The notes beneath the pieces are model-generated. The model saw only the letters and a program-made list of their open reading frames with translations, was not told the origin of the DNA and did no database searches. From Magnetospirillum molischianum DSM 120 (lineage in GTDB: Bacteria > Pseudomonadota > Alphaproteobacteria > Rhodospirillales > Magnetospirillaceae), in contig NZ_CAHP01000013.1 in assembly GCF_000294655.1 (NCBI RefSeq), positions 17,023-81,022 of the forward strand: a stretch of 64,000 nucleotides of DNA, in the 5' to 3' direction. The position numbers and the translations under genes were made by a program. Shown one piece after another: positions 55,494 to 64,000 of the stretch (position 1 is its first letter; each line of letters begins with the position of its first letter).

Positions 55494-55663
55494 TGTCTTC
55501 TCCTTTGTGATGGTGATTTCTACTGACTCAGCAATGTCTTTCCACTCAGGGAACGCTCCAAATATTATTAGGTGACATCACGAAGTCCGATAAAGGCTAT
55601 GGTAGAGCGTGACGATTGATGAGAGAAATGATATTAATCGATCTCTTAGGATCGTTAATTCCG

Positions 55664-56572
55664 ATGGGTAGCAAATTGGATCTCGAACTGGAACTGCTGC
55701 GGACCTTTCTTGCCGTTTTGCGGCATGGCGGCTTCACCCGCGCGGCCAGCTTCCTGTGCAAAACGCAATCGACCGTCAGCCTGCACATCCGTCGCCTCGA
55801 AGAGGCGGTCGGGCATCCACTGTTTCAGCGCAAAGGCAGAGGAGTCATTCTTACGGAACATGGTGAGATTCTTCGCACGTATGCCGAGGCGATGGTGGGC
55901 ATAAACGACGAAGCGCTCCTCAAGCTTCACCGCCCCCGCCTGTCCGGCACCGTGCGACTGGGAATTCTCGAAGATTTTGCCCCGCAACTCCTTCCTTTTG
56001 CGCTCCGACGCTTTGCCGACACCTATCCCGCAACCCGCCTCGACGTAAAAAGCGCGCTCACCGCGAACCTGCTGCGTGAGTTGGAAGACGGTGATCTCGA
56101 TCTCGTCATTGCGCGGCAACCGAACGGGGCGACGGCGGACGAGATCCTGTGGCGTGAGCCGTTGCTCTGGGTGGGATCGCGCAACCATCAATTCTTGTCC
56201 GACCCGCTCCCGCTGGTGATGTTTCCCGCCGGATGTGTCTATCGTCCTGAGGCGTTGAAACGAATCCGGCAAAGCGCGCGCTCTTGGGAAATCGTTTATA
56301 CGAGCACAAGCCTGTCCGGCGTCCAGGCGGCGGTCACGGCGGGAATGGGCGTCAGTGTTCTCGGACAAAGCGCGATATTGCCGGAGTTTGCGGTTCTCGG
56401 TACGGCCGAAAACCTGCCCAAATTGCCGGATACGGAAATCGCCCTGTTCTTGGGGACCGCACGCGGAGACGCCATTTCAGCTCTTGCCGACTATCTTGTT
56501 TCCGCCGTGCCATCAGCCTTGACCGGTCATTCCCGCGTGGGTTTAAAACCCATCGCGAACGACGTCGCCTAG
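55664..56572 (+). CDS. LysR-type transcriptional regulator
   Basis: A 302-residue regulator with an N-terminal helix-turn-helix (LELELLRTFLAVLRHGGFTR AASFLCKTQSTVSLHIRRLE) and a C-terminal substrate-binding domain (LSGTVRLGILEDFAPQLLPF, then LDLVIARQPNG). Start is uncertain: ATG at 55664 (MGSKLDLELELL) has AGGA 12 nt upstream and fits the family; ATGs at 55619 and 55631 are alternatives with poorer sites. It is divergent from the EamA transporter, the common regulator-target pair. The effector is likely the exported compound. Confidence 0.88.
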   Translation: MGSKLDLELELLRTFLAVLRHGGFTRAASFLCKTQSTVSLHIRRLEEAVGHPLFQRKGRGVILTEHGEILRTYAEAMVGINDEALLKLHRPRLSGTVRLGILEDFAPQLLPFALRRFADTYPATRLDVKSALTANLLRELEDGDLDLVIARQPNGATADEILWREPLLWVGSRNHQFLSDPLPLVMFPAGCVYRPEALKRIRQSARSWEIVYTSTSLSGVQAAVTAGMGVSVLGQSAILPEFAVLGTAENLPKLPDTEIALFLGTARGDAISALADYLVSAVPSALTGHSRVGLKPIANDVA

Positions 56573-56642
56573 CTGTTTCACCCCAGCACTCTGTGCTTTC
56601 CCGCTTCCCTCGAGACGAAACATGCCGTACCACTTTGGCACC

Positions 56643-57062
56643 ATGATCCCGATCACCGACAGAATCGCTATTGCCGAAAGCGAAATAGAGGAAAGCTATC
56701 AGCGCGCGTCCGGCCCCGGCGGCCAGAACGTCAACACCTTGTCTTCGGCAGTACGCTTGCGCTTTGATGTCCGCAATTCACCGACGCTGCCGGAGGCGGT
56801 CAAAGAACGACTGGAGCGACTGGGGGGACGGCGGATCAACCGTGACGGCGTTCTCATGATCCTGGCCCAATGCCACCGCACCCAGGAAGCGAATCGCCGC
56901 GACGCTCTCGAACGGCTGATCGCGCTCATTCGTGATGCGGTACCGCCACCAATACCGCGCCGCCCCACCCGCCCAACTCTGGGATCACGGACAAGACGGT
57001 TGGACGGCAAAGCCCAGCGCGCAGAGGTCAAGGCAATGCGGCGCTCACCCACGAGTGAATAG
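56643..57062 (+). CDS. arfB: Alternative ribosome-rescue factor / peptidyl-tRNA hydrolase
   Basis: A 139-residue release-factor-like protein that frees peptides from stalled ribosomes lacking a stop codon. The catalytic GGQ is in SYQRASGPGGQNVNTLSSAV, and the basic C-terminal tail (RTRRLDGKAQRAEVKAMRR) enters the empty mRNA channel in ArfB. ATG at 56643 (MIPITDRIAIAESEIEESY) is chosen over the upstream frame start at 56622 because it matches the family's N terminus. It lies 70 nt after the LysR-type gene on the same strand; the two are probably unrelated. The 294 nt that follow (57063-57356) hold no recognisable gene. Confidence 0.92.
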   Translation: MIPITDRIAIAESEIEESYQRASGPGGQNVNTLSSAVRLRFDVRNSPTLPEAVKERLERLGGRRINRDGVLMILAQCHRTQEANRRDALERLIALIRDAVPPPIPRRPTRPTLGSRTRRLDGKAQRAEVKAMRRSPTSE

Positions 57063-57356
57063 TGCTTATGTGGAAATCACCCAGACGCTGCGGCTAGCCT
57101 GGGGAAGTGAAACGAGGGTTCTCTGCGATCACGATATGCAGAGAGAAAAAACCTCGACACCCCTATATAGGCCATTACAGTCGTGGTCACCGGATGTCGA
57201 GACCTCTTCCTGCTTCGCGGCCTCCCCTCACTTTCGTCCTAAGGCGGGATGGGCATCAAACACCCCCCTTGCGGAAGCCATCATCCCTGCTTACTTTAAG
57301 AACTGTTATTTCTCCGTAAAATTTTTCGGGGATCTTTCTTTAAATACGAGAGATAT

Positions 57357-57929
57357 ATGATGCATTTTTACGCAGCCGAGCGAATCGGTCTGTTTGTTGA
57401 CGGTTCGAATTTGTATTCGGCCGCTCGTTCACTTGGTTTTGATATTGACTACAAGAAGCTTTTGCAGCTTTTTGCATCAGAGGGCCGCCTAATCCGCGCC
57501 TTTTACTACACAGCTCTGATGGAAGATCAGGAATACTCGCCGATCCGTCCGCTGGTCGATTGGCTCGACTATAACGGGTTTACAATGGTCACCAAGCCGA
57601 CCAAGGAGTTTACCGACGCCACCGGACGGCGCAAGATCAAGGGAAACATGGATATCGAACTGGCCATCGACGTGATGGAGATGGCTCCGCATCTTGATCA
57701 CGTCGTGCTGTTCTCGGGTGATGGCGATTTCCGGCGGTTGGTCGAAGCCGTGCAGCGTAAGGGCGTCCGCGTTACCGTCGTCAGCACGATCCGGTCGCAG
57801 CCGCCGATGGTTGCCGACGAGCTGAGACGTCAGGCTGACACCTTCATCGAGTTGCAGGATTTGGAATCCCAAATTGCTCGCGCCTCGTCCTATCGCGAAG
57901 ACCGGCCATCTATCCTCAGCAATGACTAG
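57357..57929 (+). CDS. NYN-domain (LabA/DUF88) protein
   Basis: A 190-residue PIN-like NYN domain, a predicted ribonuclease fold. Conserved acidic positions can be placed: Asp in RIGLFVDGSNLY, DMEL-like acidic cluster in KIKGNMDIELAIDVM, and HVVLFSGDGDFRRLVEAV. The final segment (PPMVADELRRQADTFIELQ) is typical of the LabA group. LabA in cyanobacteria affects circadian gene expression; in other bacteria the role is unclear. Two adjacent ATGs at 57357 and 57360 are possible starts. The stop overlaps the following uracil-DNA glycosylase gene by 8 nt, so they are co-translated. Confidence 0.88.
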   Translation: MMHFYAAERIGLFVDGSNLYSAARSLGFDIDYKKLLQLFASEGRLIRAFYYTALMEDQEYSPIRPLVDWLDYNGFTMVTKPTKEFTDATGRRKIKGNMDIELAIDVMEMAPHLDHVVLFSGDGDFRRLVEAVQRKGVRVTVVSTIRSQPPMVADELRRQADTFIELQDLESQIARASSYREDRPSILSND

Positions 57930-58596
57930 CAACGTTATCGCGCCGGGCCGTGATTGCCCGCTCTGTCCCCGGCTGTCGGCCTTTCTGGCCGACAGCCGAA
58001 CCGCTCACCCCGACTGGCACAACGCCCCGGTTCCGTCGTTCGGCGATCTATCGGCGCGGATTTTGGTGGTCGGGCTTGCTCCCGGACTGAGAGGAGCCAA
58101 CCGAACCGGCCGCCCCTTCACCGGCGATTATGCCGGAGACCTGCTCTACCCGACCCTGGCCGCATTCGGACTGGCGCGTGGAACCTATGCCGCGCGGGTC
58201 GATGACGGCTTTGTCCTAACCGGATGCCGCGTAACCAACGCTGCCCGCTGTGTTCCCCCCGCCAATAAGCCGCTACCGGCGGAACTCGCCGCCTGCCGTC
58301 CTTTCCTGGTGGCCGAAATCGCAGCCATGCCCGCCCTGGCCGGAGTGCTGGCACTGGGACGACATGGACACGATCAGACCTTGTCCGCCCTGGGACTACG
58401 CCGCGCGGCATATCCGTTCGCCCATGGCGCGCTCCACTCTCTTCCCAACGGGCTTATCCTGGTCGATTCGTACCATTGCTCGCGTTACAACACCAATACG
58501 GGACGACTGACTCCCGAGATGTTCCGGGATGCAGTGGGGCGGCTGGTCGCCACGGTTGACTCAGTGCAAGATCGGGAGATATCGAGGCAGGGTTAA
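57922..58596 (+). CDS. Type-5 uracil-DNA glycosylase (UdgB-like)
   Basis: A 224-residue DNA-repair enzyme that removes uracil and related deaminated bases. The family-5 motif A reads VGLAPGLRGANRTGRPFTGD, which lacks the catalytic Asp of family-1 UNG as expected. Four Fe-S-type cysteines are visible: CPLCPRL near 11-14, and GCRVTNAARC near 97-106. Motif B-like VDSYHCSRYNT comes near the C terminus. ATG at 57922 overlaps the NYN gene's end. The pair NYN/UDG is found together in several alphaproteobacteria (recollection). Confidence 0.88.
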   Translation: MTSNVIAPGRDCPLCPRLSAFLADSRTAHPDWHNAPVPSFGDLSARILVVGLAPGLRGANRTGRPFTGDYAGDLLYPTLAAFGLARGTYAARVDDGFVLTGCRVTNAARCVPPANKPLPAELAACRPFLVAEIAAMPALAGVLALGRHGHDQTLSALGLRRAAYPFAHGALHSLPNGLILVDSYHCSRYNTNTGRLTPEMFRDAVGRLVATVDSVQDREISRQG

Positions 58597-58633
58597 CGGA
58601 AGCGGCCCCCTCCCCCTGCGTCATGTTTGCGCG

Positions 58634-60631
58634 TCAGGACATCTCGGCCGGGACGGCGGATTCAAGATCGCTGGCGAACATAAAGTTGTTTTTGCCCCGC
58701 CGCTTGACCGCATACATCGCCTGATCGGCGCGGGCAATCAGGCCGGCCTCGTCTTCGGCATCGTCTGGATAGAGGGCGATGCCGATCGATCCGCGCACCT
58801 CGGCGGGGGAGCCGTCAAGATCATAGGGCAGACTAAGCTGCTCGATCAGCTTGCGAGCGACCAAAGCCGGTTCGTCACGTCCACGAACGCCGTGCAAAAT
58901 CACAACGAACTCATCCCCTGCCAACCGGGCCAGGGTATCGCTGCCGCGCATACAGTCGGACAGACGTTCGGAAGCGCATTGCAACAAGAGGTCGCCGGCA
59001 GCATGCCCCAGACGGTCATTAACCGCCTTGAAGCCGTCCAGGTCGAGAAACATCACGGCGAAAGACTTGCCGTCCCGCCGAGCCTGTTGCACCCCCTGGC
59101 TCAGACGATCGAGAAACAACGAGCGGTTTGGCAAGCCGGTCAGAGCGTCATAATTGGCCTGCCGCCAAACGCGGGCCTCATCCTCCTTGCGGTGGGTGAT
59201 ATCGGCGAACACGGCAACATAGTGGCTGATCAGTCCATTGCTTTCGCGAATGACGACGATCGACAAGCCGACGGCGAACAATTCGCCGGATTTGCGCCGG
59301 TTCCAGATATCGCCCGACCATGATCCCTTCGACAGCAATTCGTCCCACATCTCTTCGTAGAAAGCGGCATCGTGCCGCCCCGAACTCAACAGCGAGGGCG
59401 AATTACCAACCACCTCATTACGGGAATATTCGGTGATCGCGGTAAATGCAGGATTGACGAAGACAATCCGGTTGGCGGCATCGGAAATCATCACCGCCTC
59501 CTTCAAGGTGTCGAGCACCTTGGCGGCGAGGAAAATCTGCTGTTCGGCGGCCTTACGCTCGGTGATGTCGTAAATCCAGGCGAGATTGACCGGCTCGCGC
59601 TCGAAATCGGTCGAACGGATCGTCAGAAGGCTCCAGAACGGGCGGCCATCCTTGCGGCGAAACTCAACCTCGGCACCGTCGATCTGCCCATGGCGGCGCA
59701 ATTCGGCCAGAACGGCGCGGCGTTGAGTCTCATCGACATAATTATCTCGGGCGGGAGCACCGATGAATTGCTCTCGCGCAATCCCCAGGATTTCGGCAAA
59801 CCGGGTATTGGCAAAGACAATCCGCCCGTCGCGGCGTCGCGACACGGACACCCCGATCGGGCTTTCCTCCAGAATGCGGCGCAACCGTTCCTCGCTGTCG
59901 CGCAGCTCGCTTTCAGCATTCATCCGCTCGGTAAAGTCGGCGCGCAGACGCTCCACCATCGGATGGAACACGCCAAAAGCCGAGACCAGAAGAACCGCCA
60001 TCGATACCAGCAAGGTGGCACCTTGCAGCACCATCATCTCGCGCATCCGGTTCTCGCTGGCCTGACGGAAGCGAAGATTGAGATCGTCAAGCGCTTCGAG
60101 CAGCGGCCCCGCCGCTGCCGCCGACAGGACGGCAAGATCGGGGTCGTCGTGGTCCAACACCGAAGCGCGGGCCTGCATGGTCCGGCCCAGATCAAGAAAC
60201 GCCGCCAGATCGCGGCCGATCTGCCGGGCGGGACCATCGGCAATATCGCGTCCCGGCAATAACGGCAGCGCTCGGGCTGCCTCGATCAGCACCGGATTGT
60301 GGCTTTCCAGCCGATCGAGGCTGTCCGTCAGCAGGGTCAGGGCGAACGGACGCTCTGTTGCCGATACCACCGCCAGACGGTTAGCGGCAAAGGCGATCCG
60401 TTCGACCAGCATTCGCTGATTGCCGGACAGGCTGACCTGAGCCAACCCTCCTTCGGCGCTGGCGATGCTGCGGGTCAGCCCCACGAACGACAGCAGCGAC
60501 AGAACGCCCAACACCGCAAGGACCGCGATGTAGCGGATCGTCAAGTCCCTGGTGAACCGTTCGCCCAGTTCCGCCATGCCCAGCCCGCTTACTATTCCCC
60601 CACGGAACAGTGATCCAACCTTTGATAGCAC
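58634..60631 (-). CDS. Membrane-bound PAS-GGDEF protein with PilJ/NarX-like sensor
   Basis: A 665-residue predicted diguanylate cyclase. Parts in order: membrane helix (about 31-50, IRYIAVLAVLGVLSLLSFVG), a periplasmic helical PilJ/NarX-type sensor (VSLSGNQRMLVERIAFAANR), a second helix near 205-225, a short signalling helix, two PAS domains (about 250-370 and 375-490) and GGDEF (about 500-655). The active-site motif reads AGDEF (571-575), a tolerated variant, and an RxxD inhibitory site (RGSD) lies five residues before it. It should make c-di-GMP. Start may be the ATG at 60631 or 60577 (MAELGERF); neither has a good ribosome site. No EAL domain is attached. Confidence 0.9.
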   Translation of the reverse strand: MLSKVGSLFRGGIVSGLGMAELGERFTRDLTIRYIAVLAVLGVLSLLSFVGLTRSIASAEGGLAQVSLSGNQRMLVERIAFAANRLAVVSATERPFALTLLTDSLDRLESHNPVLIEAARALPLLPGRDIADGPARQIGRDLAAFLDLGRTMQARASVLDHDDPDLAVLSAAAAGPLLEALDDLNLRFRQASENRMREMMVLQGATLLVSMAVLLVSAFGVFHPMVERLRADFTERMNAESELRDSEERLRRILEESPIGVSVSRRRDGRIVFANTRFAEILGIAREQFIGAPARDNYVDETQRRAVLAELRRHGQIDGAEVEFRRKDGRPFWSLLTIRSTDFEREPVNLAWIYDITERKAAEQQIFLAAKVLDTLKEAVMISDAANRIVFVNPAFTAITEYSRNEVVGNSPSLLSSGRHDAAFYEEMWDELLSKGSWSGDIWNRRKSGELFAVGLSIVVIRESNGLISHYVAVFADITHRKEDEARVWRQANYDALTGLPNRSLFLDRLSQGVQQARRDGKSFAVMFLDLDGFKAVNDRLGHAAGDLLLQCASERLSDCMRGSDTLARLAGDEFVVILHGVRGRDEPALVARKLIEQLSLPYDLDGSPAEVRGSIGIALYPDDAEDEAGLIARADQAMYAVKRRGKNNFMFASDLESAVPAEMS

Positions 60632-60672
60632 AAGTGGCGGAACCGGAGCGACTCGTTCCCGAGGAAAAGCGA

Positions 60673-63330
60673 TTAGACTCCGCCTAAATACTCCAACGCC
60701 TGACGGAGACGGTCAGCCGACGCCACCCATTCCTCGCGACGCTCACGCTGTTCCGTCACAACCTCCTCGGGAGCACGGGCAATGAAGTCGGCATTGCCAA
60801 GTTTCTTATCGACCTTGGCAATATCGCCATCCAGCCGGGCCAGATCCTTGGCCAGACGGGCGCGCTCCTTGGCGATGTCGATGATGTCGCCCAACGGCAT
60901 CACCAGAGTCGCCTCGTCCACCACCATCTGTGCGGCCCCGGTGCGATGCCCGTCCAGCGCCTCGACCGCAATCGCCTCAAGCGAACGGCAGCGCGCAAGA
61001 CGGCGGATCAGATCGCCATGAGTGGACAGCCAGCCAGACCGGGCCGGTGCCAGACCGCCAACCAGAAGATCGACCTGGGCCGAGGGCGGCACGTTCATCT
61101 CTGACCGGACCGTGCGGACAGTCGAAACCACCCGAACCACCCAATCCATTTCGGCATTGGCGGCAGCATCCTCCAACCCGGCCAGGGCGGGCCACGCGCA
61201 CAGCATCAATTCGCCCTTGCGAGTCGCGATCTGCTGCCACAATTCCTCGGTGATGAACGGCATCAGCGGATGAAGGATGTGCAGGATCTGGTCGAGAACC
61301 CAGGCGGCAGTGGCGCGGGTTTCGGCGCGGGCCGCCTCGTCGCCACCGGACAGGATCGGCTTGGCGAATTCCAGATACCAGTCGCAGAAGGTACCCCAGA
61401 CGAAATGATACGCCCCCAAGGCGGCGGCATCGAAGCGATAGGTCTCAAGCGCGGTGCCGACCTTGTCCGACGCCTCGGCGGTCTTCGAGACGATCCAGCG
61501 ATTGACGGTTTCCTTGACCGATTTCGGATCGAACCCGGCGACCGGGTGACATTCGTTCATCTGGCAGAAGCGGGCGGCATTCCACAGCTTGGTCGCAAAG
61601 TTGCGATAGCCCTCGACCCGGCTTTCCGACAGCTTGACGTCGCGCCCCTGCGCCGCCAGCGCGGCCAGGGTAAAGCGCAAGGCATCACAGCCGAACTTCT
61701 CGATCAGCACTAGGGGGTCGATAATATTCCCCTTGGACTTGCTCATCTTCTGGCCCTTTTCGTCGCGGACCAGGGCATGGATGTAAATATCACGGAACGG
61801 CACGTCGCCCATGAAGTGCAGCCCCATCATCATCATCCGGGCAACCCAGAAGAAGATGATGTCAAAGCCGGTCACCAGCACATCGCCGGGATAATAGCGG
61901 GCCAGTTCCGGGGTCTGATCGGGCCAGCCAAGCGTCGAGAACGGCCACAGCGCCGACGAGAACCAGGTGTCGAGCACATCGGTATCGCGAACCAGATCGA
62001 CGTCGTGACCATAATGGGCAGCAGCAGCAGCCTTAGCCTCGGTCTCGGTCTCTTCGACAAAGAAGGTTCCGTCCGGGCCGTACCACGCCGGAACCTGATG
62101 GCCCCACCAGATCTGACGCGAGATGCACCACGGCTGGATGTTGCGCATCCACTCGTAATAGGTGTTTTCCCAGTGTTTGGGAACGAAGCGGGTCTTGCCG
62201 GTCTCGACCGCCTCGATCGCCGGCTTGGCCAGAGTGGCGGCATCGACGAACCACTGATCGGTCAACCACGGTTCAATCACGACGCCGGAGCGATCGCCAT
62301 AGGGAACCATGTGAGTGTGCGGCTCGATCCGGTCGAGCAGTCCCAGCGCCTCGATCTCCTCGACCACTTTCTTGCGGGCGTCGTAGCGATCGAGACCGCG
62401 ATAGCCCTCCGGCACCGCGTCATTGGTGCGGGCGTCGCGGTCGAAGATATTGATCAGCGGCAGATCGTGACGGGTACCGACCTGGAAATCGTTGAAATCG
62501 TGCGCGGGCGTGATCTTGACCGCGCCGGTCCCCTTGGTCGGGTCGGAATATTCGTCGGCAACAATCGGGATCAGACGGCCAACGATCGGCAGCCGCACCA
62601 TTTTTCCGACCAGGGCGGTATAGCGTTCGTCGTCGGGATGGACCGCAACCGCCGAATCGCCCAGCATCGTTTCCGGCCGGGTGGTGGCAACGGTAATAAA
62701 GGTATCGGGCATACCCTCGACCGGGTATTTGAAGTGCCACATGTGGCTCTTGATCTCGCGCTGCTCGACTTCAAGGTCCGAGATCGCGGTGTGCAGCTTG
62801 GGGTCCCAATTGACCAGACGCTTGGCACGGTAGATCAGTCCCTGGCGGTGCAGCGTGACGAACACCTTGCGCACCGCTTTCGACAGCCCTTCGTCCATGG
62901 TGAAGCGTTCGCGCGCCCAATCGGGCGAGGCGCCAAGGCGACGCAACTGGCTGGTGATGGTGCCGCCGGATTCCGCTTTCCACTCCCACACGCGCTGGAT
63001 AAACGCATCGCGGCCAAGATCGTGACGAGAGACGTTCTCGGCCTCCAGCCGCCGCTCGACCACCATCTGAGTGGCGATACCGGCATGATCGGTGCCCGGC
63101 TGCCACAGGGCGTCACGGTTGGTCATGCGGCGATGGCGGATCAACGCATCCTGAAGCGTGAAGGTCAGCGCATGCCCCATGTGCAGGCTGCCGGTCACGT
63201 TCGGCGGCGGCATCATGATGGTATAGGGCGACCGGTTCGAATCGACATCGGCGGCGAAGGCTCCAGCCTCCTCCCAGCGCTGATAATGTTTCGGCTCGAC
63301 TTCGGCGGGACGATAGGTCTTGTCCAGCAT
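60673..63330 (-). CDS. valS: Valyl-tRNA synthetase
   Basis: An 885-residue class I synthetase that charges tRNA-Val. The HIGH motif appears as PPPNVTGSLHMGHAL, followed by the CP1 editing domain (TTRPETMLGDSAVAVHPDD), and KMSKS as DEKGQKMSKSKGNI. The anticodon-binding helical domain and the C-terminal coiled-coil (IAKERARLAKDLARLDGDIA) that grips the tRNA are intact. ATG at 63330 (MLDKTYRPAEVEPKHY) is the family start; the 25 extra codons to 63405 are unlike any relative. It lies 88 nt after the PopZ-like gene in the same direction. Confidence 0.97.
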   Translation of the reverse strand: MLDKTYRPAEVEPKHYQRWEEAGAFAADVDSNRSPYTIMMPPPNVTGSLHMGHALTFTLQDALIRHRRMTNRDALWQPGTDHAGIATQMVVERRLEAENVSRHDLGRDAFIQRVWEWKAESGGTITSQLRRLGASPDWARERFTMDEGLSKAVRKVFVTLHRQGLIYRAKRLVNWDPKLHTAISDLEVEQREIKSHMWHFKYPVEGMPDTFITVATTRPETMLGDSAVAVHPDDERYTALVGKMVRLPIVGRLIPIVADEYSDPTKGTGAVKITPAHDFNDFQVGTRHDLPLINIFDRDARTNDAVPEGYRGLDRYDARKKVVEEIEALGLLDRIEPHTHMVPYGDRSGVVIEPWLTDQWFVDAATLAKPAIEAVETGKTRFVPKHWENTYYEWMRNIQPWCISRQIWWGHQVPAWYGPDGTFFVEETETEAKAAAAAHYGHDVDLVRDTDVLDTWFSSALWPFSTLGWPDQTPELARYYPGDVLVTGFDIIFFWVARMMMMGLHFMGDVPFRDIYIHALVRDEKGQKMSKSKGNIIDPLVLIEKFGCDALRFTLAALAAQGRDVKLSESRVEGYRNFATKLWNAARFCQMNECHPVAGFDPKSVKETVNRWIVSKTAEASDKVGTALETYRFDAAALGAYHFVWGTFCDWYLEFAKPILSGGDEAARAETRATAAWVLDQILHILHPLMPFITEELWQQIATRKGELMLCAWPALAGLEDAAANAEMDWVVRVVSTVRTVRSEMNVPPSAQVDLLVGGLAPARSGWLSTHGDLIRRLARCRSLEAIAVEALDGHRTGAAQMVVDEATLVMPLGDIIDIAKERARLAKDLARLDGDIAKVDKKLGNADFIARAPEEVVTEQRERREEWVASADRLRQALEYLGGV

Positions 63331-63417
63331 GGCAGCAGACTCGGCTTCAATGGAGTGGAAAAGGAAAATGGGCGGCCCGTTTGACTGGGCCGCCCGACAG
63401 TGCACGCAAAACTTATA

Positions 63418-64000
63418 CTAGAAATCTTCCGAACGATTAACCATCCGTTCGATCTCTTTCTTGACGATCCGCTCGATCATATAGGGCAGGTTCTGATCCA
63501 ACCATTCCTTCAGGATCGGCCTCAGCAAGTCACGCACCAAATCTTCGACCGTCAGGGTGCTGTTACCCAGGCCGAACGCCTTTTGCCGCACGATCTCTCG
63601 GGCGAGGTCAGACAACAGACTTGCGCCACGGTCAACATTGGGCGGCGACATCAGCGATTCGTCGTCCTCGGGCTCACGGTGCGGCCGGGGCGGCGGCGGA
63701 GGAGGGGGTGGTGGTGGTGGTGGCACGACCGGAGGAATAAAGGCGACCGGCTCCGGCACGGGAGCGGGTTCAGGCTCCGGTTCCACGACAAAATCGTCGA
63801 TATCGAACGCCGGTTCAGGTTCAGGCTCGGGTTCGGGCTCTTCTTCGAGCACCATGTCCTCGGTCAGTTCAAGAACATCGTCATCTTCGTCCGGCTCGGG
63901 AGCCGACACGGGCGTATCGAACAACGAGTCGATATCGTCCTGCGCAAAGCTCGGCATCGGCTCGGGGGCCGGGGCAGGCTTCGGCGGCGGCGGAGGAGGA
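63418..64000 (-). CDS. PopZ-like (DUF2497) pole-organising protein, 5' end outside window
   Basis: Only the 3' part is present; the frame stays open to the window end through PPPPPPKPAPAPEPM, so the ATG at 63957 is internal. It carries acidic and Pro-rich disordered segments (EEEPEPEPEPEPAF, then a run of 12 prolines) and the conserved C-terminal helices of DUF2497: LLSDLAREIVRQK, VEDLVRDLLRPILKEWLDQN and LPYMIERIVKKEIERM. In Caulobacter PopZ these helices self-assemble at the cell pole and anchor the chromosome's ParB-parS complex. The gene precedes valS, the common arrangement in alphaproteobacteria. Confidence 0.85.
   Translation of the reverse strand, partial: PPPPPPKPAPAPEPMPSFAQDDIDSLFDTPVSAPEPDEDDDVLELTEDMVLEEEPEPEPEPEPAFDIDDFVVEPEPEPAPVPEPVAFIPPVVPPPPPPPPPPPPRPHREPEDDESLMSPPNVDRGASLLSDLAREIVRQKAFGLGNSTLTVEDLVRDLLRPILKEWLDQNLPYMIERIVKKEIERMVNRSEDF

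Noticed and set aside
63660..63960. Repetitive Pro/Glu codons as a tandem DNA repeat or CRISPR-like array
   Set aside because: The irregular units are explained by the low-complexity Pro/Glu linker of the PopZ-like protein; no spacer-repeat pattern.

Overview
The window comes from a high-GC purple photosynthetic alphaproteobacterium. The best clue is two tandem light-harvesting (puc) gene pairs whose alpha chains begin [10 protein letters not shown]. From memory this matches LH2 of Phaeospirillum (formerly Rhodospirillum) molischianum, so Phaeospirillum or a close Rhodospirillaceae relative is the likely source. The ScfR-type propionate regulator, a PopZ-like pole protein, bacteriophytochrome and the prp gene order all fit that group. 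The genus is an inference.

Layout. 0.07-2.2 kb: pyridoxal kinase, a 37-codon coupled ORF and a class III aminotransferase. 2.3-8.9 kb: a CzcCBA-type metal efflux operon with two small leader genes. 9.0-9.5 kb: a decayed IS5-family transposase. 9.6-15.2 kb: the methylcitrate (propionate) cluster prpC-prpB-prpD plus thioesterase, divergent from its ScfR regulator. 15.3-18.6 kb: metE/metR, divergent. 18.7-20.8 kb: a chemoreceptor. 20.8-23.9 kb: the remains of an integrative element beside tRNA-Leu(CAA), namely a nonsense-mutated CMD gene, intact aldo/keto reductase and alcohol dehydrogenase genes, an RND stub and a shredded tyrosine integrase. 24.2-26.7 kb: thrS-infC, the latter probably starting at ATA. 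27.0-27.9 kb: a RidA protein and a STAS protein.

28.3-37.4 kb is the most interesting part, a light-sensing and light-harvesting block. It holds a biliverdin-forming heme oxygenase, an unknown protein, a 1258-residue bacteriophytochrome kinase, its NarL-type response regulator, a convergent MerR/B12 regulator with the W-x9-EH signature of CarH photoreceptors, and pucBABA. Both alpha chains have Phe at the position where B850-type P. molischianum LH2 has Trp45, which predicts a blue-shifted, low-light (B800-820-like) antenna. The puc promoter carries an 11-bp dyad (TGTC-N3-GACA) exactly 7 bp upstream of its -35. The same dyad/-35/-10 module recurs about 0.6 kb further upstream with no gene behind it; it runs about 200 nt to a strong hairpin terminator. 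That looks like an orphan, co-regulated small RNA or the relic of a lost puc unit.

37.8-45.6 kb: an RbbA/YhhJ-type ABC exporter with membrane-fusion and outer-membrane partners, preceded by BON and LTXXQ envelope proteins. 45.9-51.1 kb: stress and redox genes (OsmC-like, PoxB, FMN reductase, CheB-like, CbpM/CbpA, a His-rich small protein). 51.6-58.6 kb: an MgtA-type P-ATPase, a lipoprotein and EamA transporter with a divergent LysR regulator, ArfB, a NYN-domain protein and a type-5 uracil-DNA glycosylase. 58.6-64 kb: a PilJ-like/PAS/GGDEF protein, valS and the 3' part of a PopZ-like gene cut by the window end.
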